A DNA stretch of 64,000 nucleotides, taken from the NCBI RefSeq assembly GCF_900148515.1, contig NZ_FRXN01000001.1, positions 1,116,001 through 1,180,000 of the forward strand. The letters are read 5' to 3'. This document shows positions 62,352 to 64,000 of the stretch, one piece after another. This DNA comes from Algoriphagus zhangzhouensis (GTDB lineage Bacteria; Bacteroidota; Bacteroidia; Cytophagales; Cyclobacteriaceae). The notes beneath the pieces are model-generated. The model saw only the letters and a program-made list of their open reading frames with translations. It was not told the DNA's origin and did no database searches. The translations under genes were made by a program, and so were the position numbers. Each line of letters begins with the position of its first letter. Position 1 is the first letter of the stretch.

Positions 62352-62374
62352 GAATGTTACTTTTATAAACATTC
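62352..62374 (-). promoter_or_regulatory. Candidate operator upstream of the 88-residue/regulator unit
   Basis: GAATGTT at 62352-62358 and AACATTC at 62368-62374 form a perfect dyad with a nine-base spacer, 20 bases upstream of the first start codon. A related AACATGTT palindrome follows at 62391-62398. The layout is what a dimeric CI/LexA-like repressor would need; binding by the encoded regulator is inferred. Confidence 0.55.
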
Positions 62375-62612
62375 AATTGATCATAAAATTAACATGTTTT
62401 TCTGACAGAAAATGACAGGAAATGAAGAGGCCTGCAACCAAGATACTATTAATCAGATGTTTAGTTAATTTTTTACATGATCGGTACTCTTTTATTGGAA
62501 CATTTGACCGCTTAGCCTAAAGTTGAAACAAATCCATTATATGCCTGTTTCCTTTGTAATTGTATTCTTGGCCGCAGACTTTGTGCTGGCCATTCCCAAA
62601 TAAACCAACTGT

Positions 62613-64000
62613 ATGAAATTCTATAGTACACTTCTTTTTTTATTGATTGGCGCTCATTTTAGCTTTTCCCAAACCTATTCCGTCAAAGGCAAAATCCAGG
62701 AATCTGGCTCAAACAATACGATTCCATATGCAAATGTTCTTCTTCTCAATGTCAATGATTCTTCTCAAGTAGATGGAATGATTTCAGACCTTGAAGGAAG
62801 TTTTGAAATAAGTGGAGTAAAAGAAGGAGAGTATCTCTTCAAGATCCAGTACCTCGGATACAACAACTTCTTCAAAACTCTTCAGGTAAATCAAAACATC
62901 GATTTGGGTGTAATTAACCTAAGAGAGGAAGCTACTGCCCTCCAAGAAGTAACCGTCGCTGCAAGAAGAGCTACCAGTCAACAAAAATCTGACACAACTC
63001 AATACAATGCTGATGCCTTCAAAACCATGAGGGATGCCAGCGCCCAGACTTTAATCGAAAAACTCCCAGGAGTAAACTCAGCAGATGGTGCGATTCAAGC
63101 TCAAGGTGAAAACATTGCCCAGATTTTAGTAGATGGTAAACCTTTCTTTGGTGGAGATGTACGAACAGCCTTGCAAAATTTACCAGCTGAAGTCATTCAA
63201 AGTGTTGAGATATTTGACCAACTCAGTGAAAAAGCCAGATTGAGTGGATTTGACGATGGAGAGAGACTTAAAACCATCAATATCATCACCAAACCAAATC
63301 GAAGAAAAGGTCAATTTGGTAGAACTACAGTAGGTTATGGAACCGATGATAGATATATAGCCGGTGCATCCATTAATGCATTTGATGAGGATCAACGAAT
63401 CACTTTTACAGGGCTTTCCAACAATATCAACATGACAGATTACTCAGCAGATCCAAATGCTAGAGACAATGGAAGACCACAAAGTGGAGTGATCAATACC
63501 AACTTGGCCGGATTAAATTACTCGGACCTTTGGGGTGAAAAAATCAAGGTTTCTGGAAGCTATGTTTTCAATAGAAGGGAAAACATTGGGCAGCAAAAAA
63601 GATTCCGGGAATTCATCACCAATGATGAAACTCAGCAGTTTTATGAAGAAATAAGCAATGAAACTCGGATCAATAATCAGCATCAATTTGACATGCGATT
63701 GGAGTATAATCTGGATGAGAAAAATCGGATTTTATTTATTCCCAGAGTATCAGCAAGATTTGAAACGGAAAACTCCAATTTCTCTGGAGAAACGACAGAT
63801 GGCACTAACCCAATCAATACAGTAGAAAACACCCGAACTGCCAAAAACAAAGATTACGATCTTTTCAATCGATTCTTGTATAGTCACAAATTTGACAAAC
63901 CGGGAAGGACTTTGACAGTAAGGGCAAGAATAGGCAATCATAAAAATGAAGACCGAGCTAAAAGATTGGCAGAAAATCAATATTTCGAACCAGAATATCG
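62613..64000 (+). CDS. TonB-type outer-membrane receptor (partial)
   Basis: The ATG is at 62613 and the frame stays open to the window edge; 462 residues are visible. A signal peptide (about 1-20, ending FSQ) precedes a CarboxypepD_reg-like domain (20-110: YSVKGKIQESGSNNTIPYAN, DLEGSFEISGVKEGEYLF), then a plug-like domain (EVTVAARR, DASAQTLIEKLPGVNSADG, ILVDGKPFFGGD, NIITKPNRRKGQFG) and the first barrel strands. The plug ends in the outer membrane beta-barrel (PF14905-like) style rather than a classical SusC. The ligand is unknown. Confidence 0.88.
   Translation, partial: MKFYSTLLFLLIGAHFSFSQTYSVKGKIQESGSNNTIPYANVLLLNVNDSSQVDGMISDLEGSFEISGVKEGEYLFKIQYLGYNNFFKTLQVNQNIDLGVINLREEATALQEVTVAARRATSQQKSDTTQYNADAFKTMRDASAQTLIEKLPGVNSADGAIQAQGENIAQILVDGKPFFGGDVRTALQNLPAEVIQSVEIFDQLSEKARLSGFDDGERLKTINIITKPNRRKGQFGRTTVGYGTDDRYIAGASINAFDEDQRITFTGLSNNINMTDYSADPNARDNGRPQSGVINTNLAGLNYSDLWGEKIKVSGSYVFNRRENIGQQKRFREFITNDETQQFYEEISNETRINNQHQFDMRLEYNLDEKNRILFIPRVSARFETENSNFSGETTDGTNPINTVENTRTAKNKDYDLFNRFLYSHKFDKPGRTLTVRARIGNHKNEDRAKRLAENQYFEPEY

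Overview
The window looks like chromosomal DNA of a Bacteroidota bacterium, most probably Cytophagales close to Cyclobacteriaceae (Algoriphagus-like); the lineage is inferred from gene content, not from a marker-gene search. The signs are an AT-rich sequence with little Shine-Dalgarno signal, a TonB receptor with a CarboxypepD_reg-like N-terminus, ASPIC/UnbV-VCBS proteins, DUF1080 and MocA-type oxidoreductases with signal peptides, YwqK-type MORN proteins, DUF4159/DUF5996, and a PDH E2 with two lipoyl domains. I see no rRNA, tRNA, insertion sequence, CRISPR array or phage structural gene.

Layout. 1-3.3 kb: a minus-strand DUF4159 - MoxR ATPase - DUF58 - BatA-like operon that runs off the left edge. 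3.4-6.5 kb: a TldE/TldD-like pair, the TldD member with a twin-arginine leader. 6.7-9.1 kb: secreted proteins, including a tandem two-domain SGNH esterase. 9.2-11.9 kb: MscS channel, beta-carbonic anhydrase and a bestrophin-like channel. 12-15.2 kb: a deoxysugar catabolic set (mutarotase, TIM-barrel isomerase, zinc dehydrogenase, aldo/keto reductase). 15.3-23.2 kb: two M14 metallopeptidases, a class-C-type serine hydrolase, and a MocA oxidoreductase with a DUF1080 protein. 23.3-25.9 kb: a BlaI - M56 protease - lipocalin-like module with a clear double operator, plus SixA.

26-38.9 kb: topA, a surface protein, a sirtuin, then a tightly packed series (DUF5996, 49-aa ORF, serine hydrolase, YfcC-type transporter, aldo/keto reductase, MFS transporter), a secreted protein of unknown function, and a Tat-signal aminotransferase coupled to a GNAT. 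38.9-48.4 kb: housekeeping genes (ABC1 kinase with TetR regulator, hslV, PDH E2, YheT hydrolase, HMCES/YedK, fabH, a MORN-repeat protein). 48.7-56.1 kb: an operon ROK regulator - ASPIC/VCBS protein - vanadium haloperoxidase-like protein - sulfatase, suggesting use of sulfated or complex marine glycans. 56.1-59.2 kb: menB and menE (menaquinone), DUF2141 and a 2OG-Fe(II) oxygenase. 59.4-62.4 kb: an uncharacterised gene, a membrane TIR protein whose start codon abuts a long hairpin, and a convergent HTH-S24 regulator with a small partner ORF and candidate operator. 62.6 kb to the end: the start of a TonB-type outer-membrane receptor.

Most original observations: heptamer-phased sequence arrays directly 3' of two minus-strand genes; a BlaR1-like protease whose C-terminal sensor-like domain is duplicated as a free secreted protein in the same operon; a TIR effector gene with a 17-bp hairpin ending two bases before its start codon; and very small ORFs (27 and 49 codons) in suggestive positions. 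All functions are inferred from motifs seen by eye; no database search was run.
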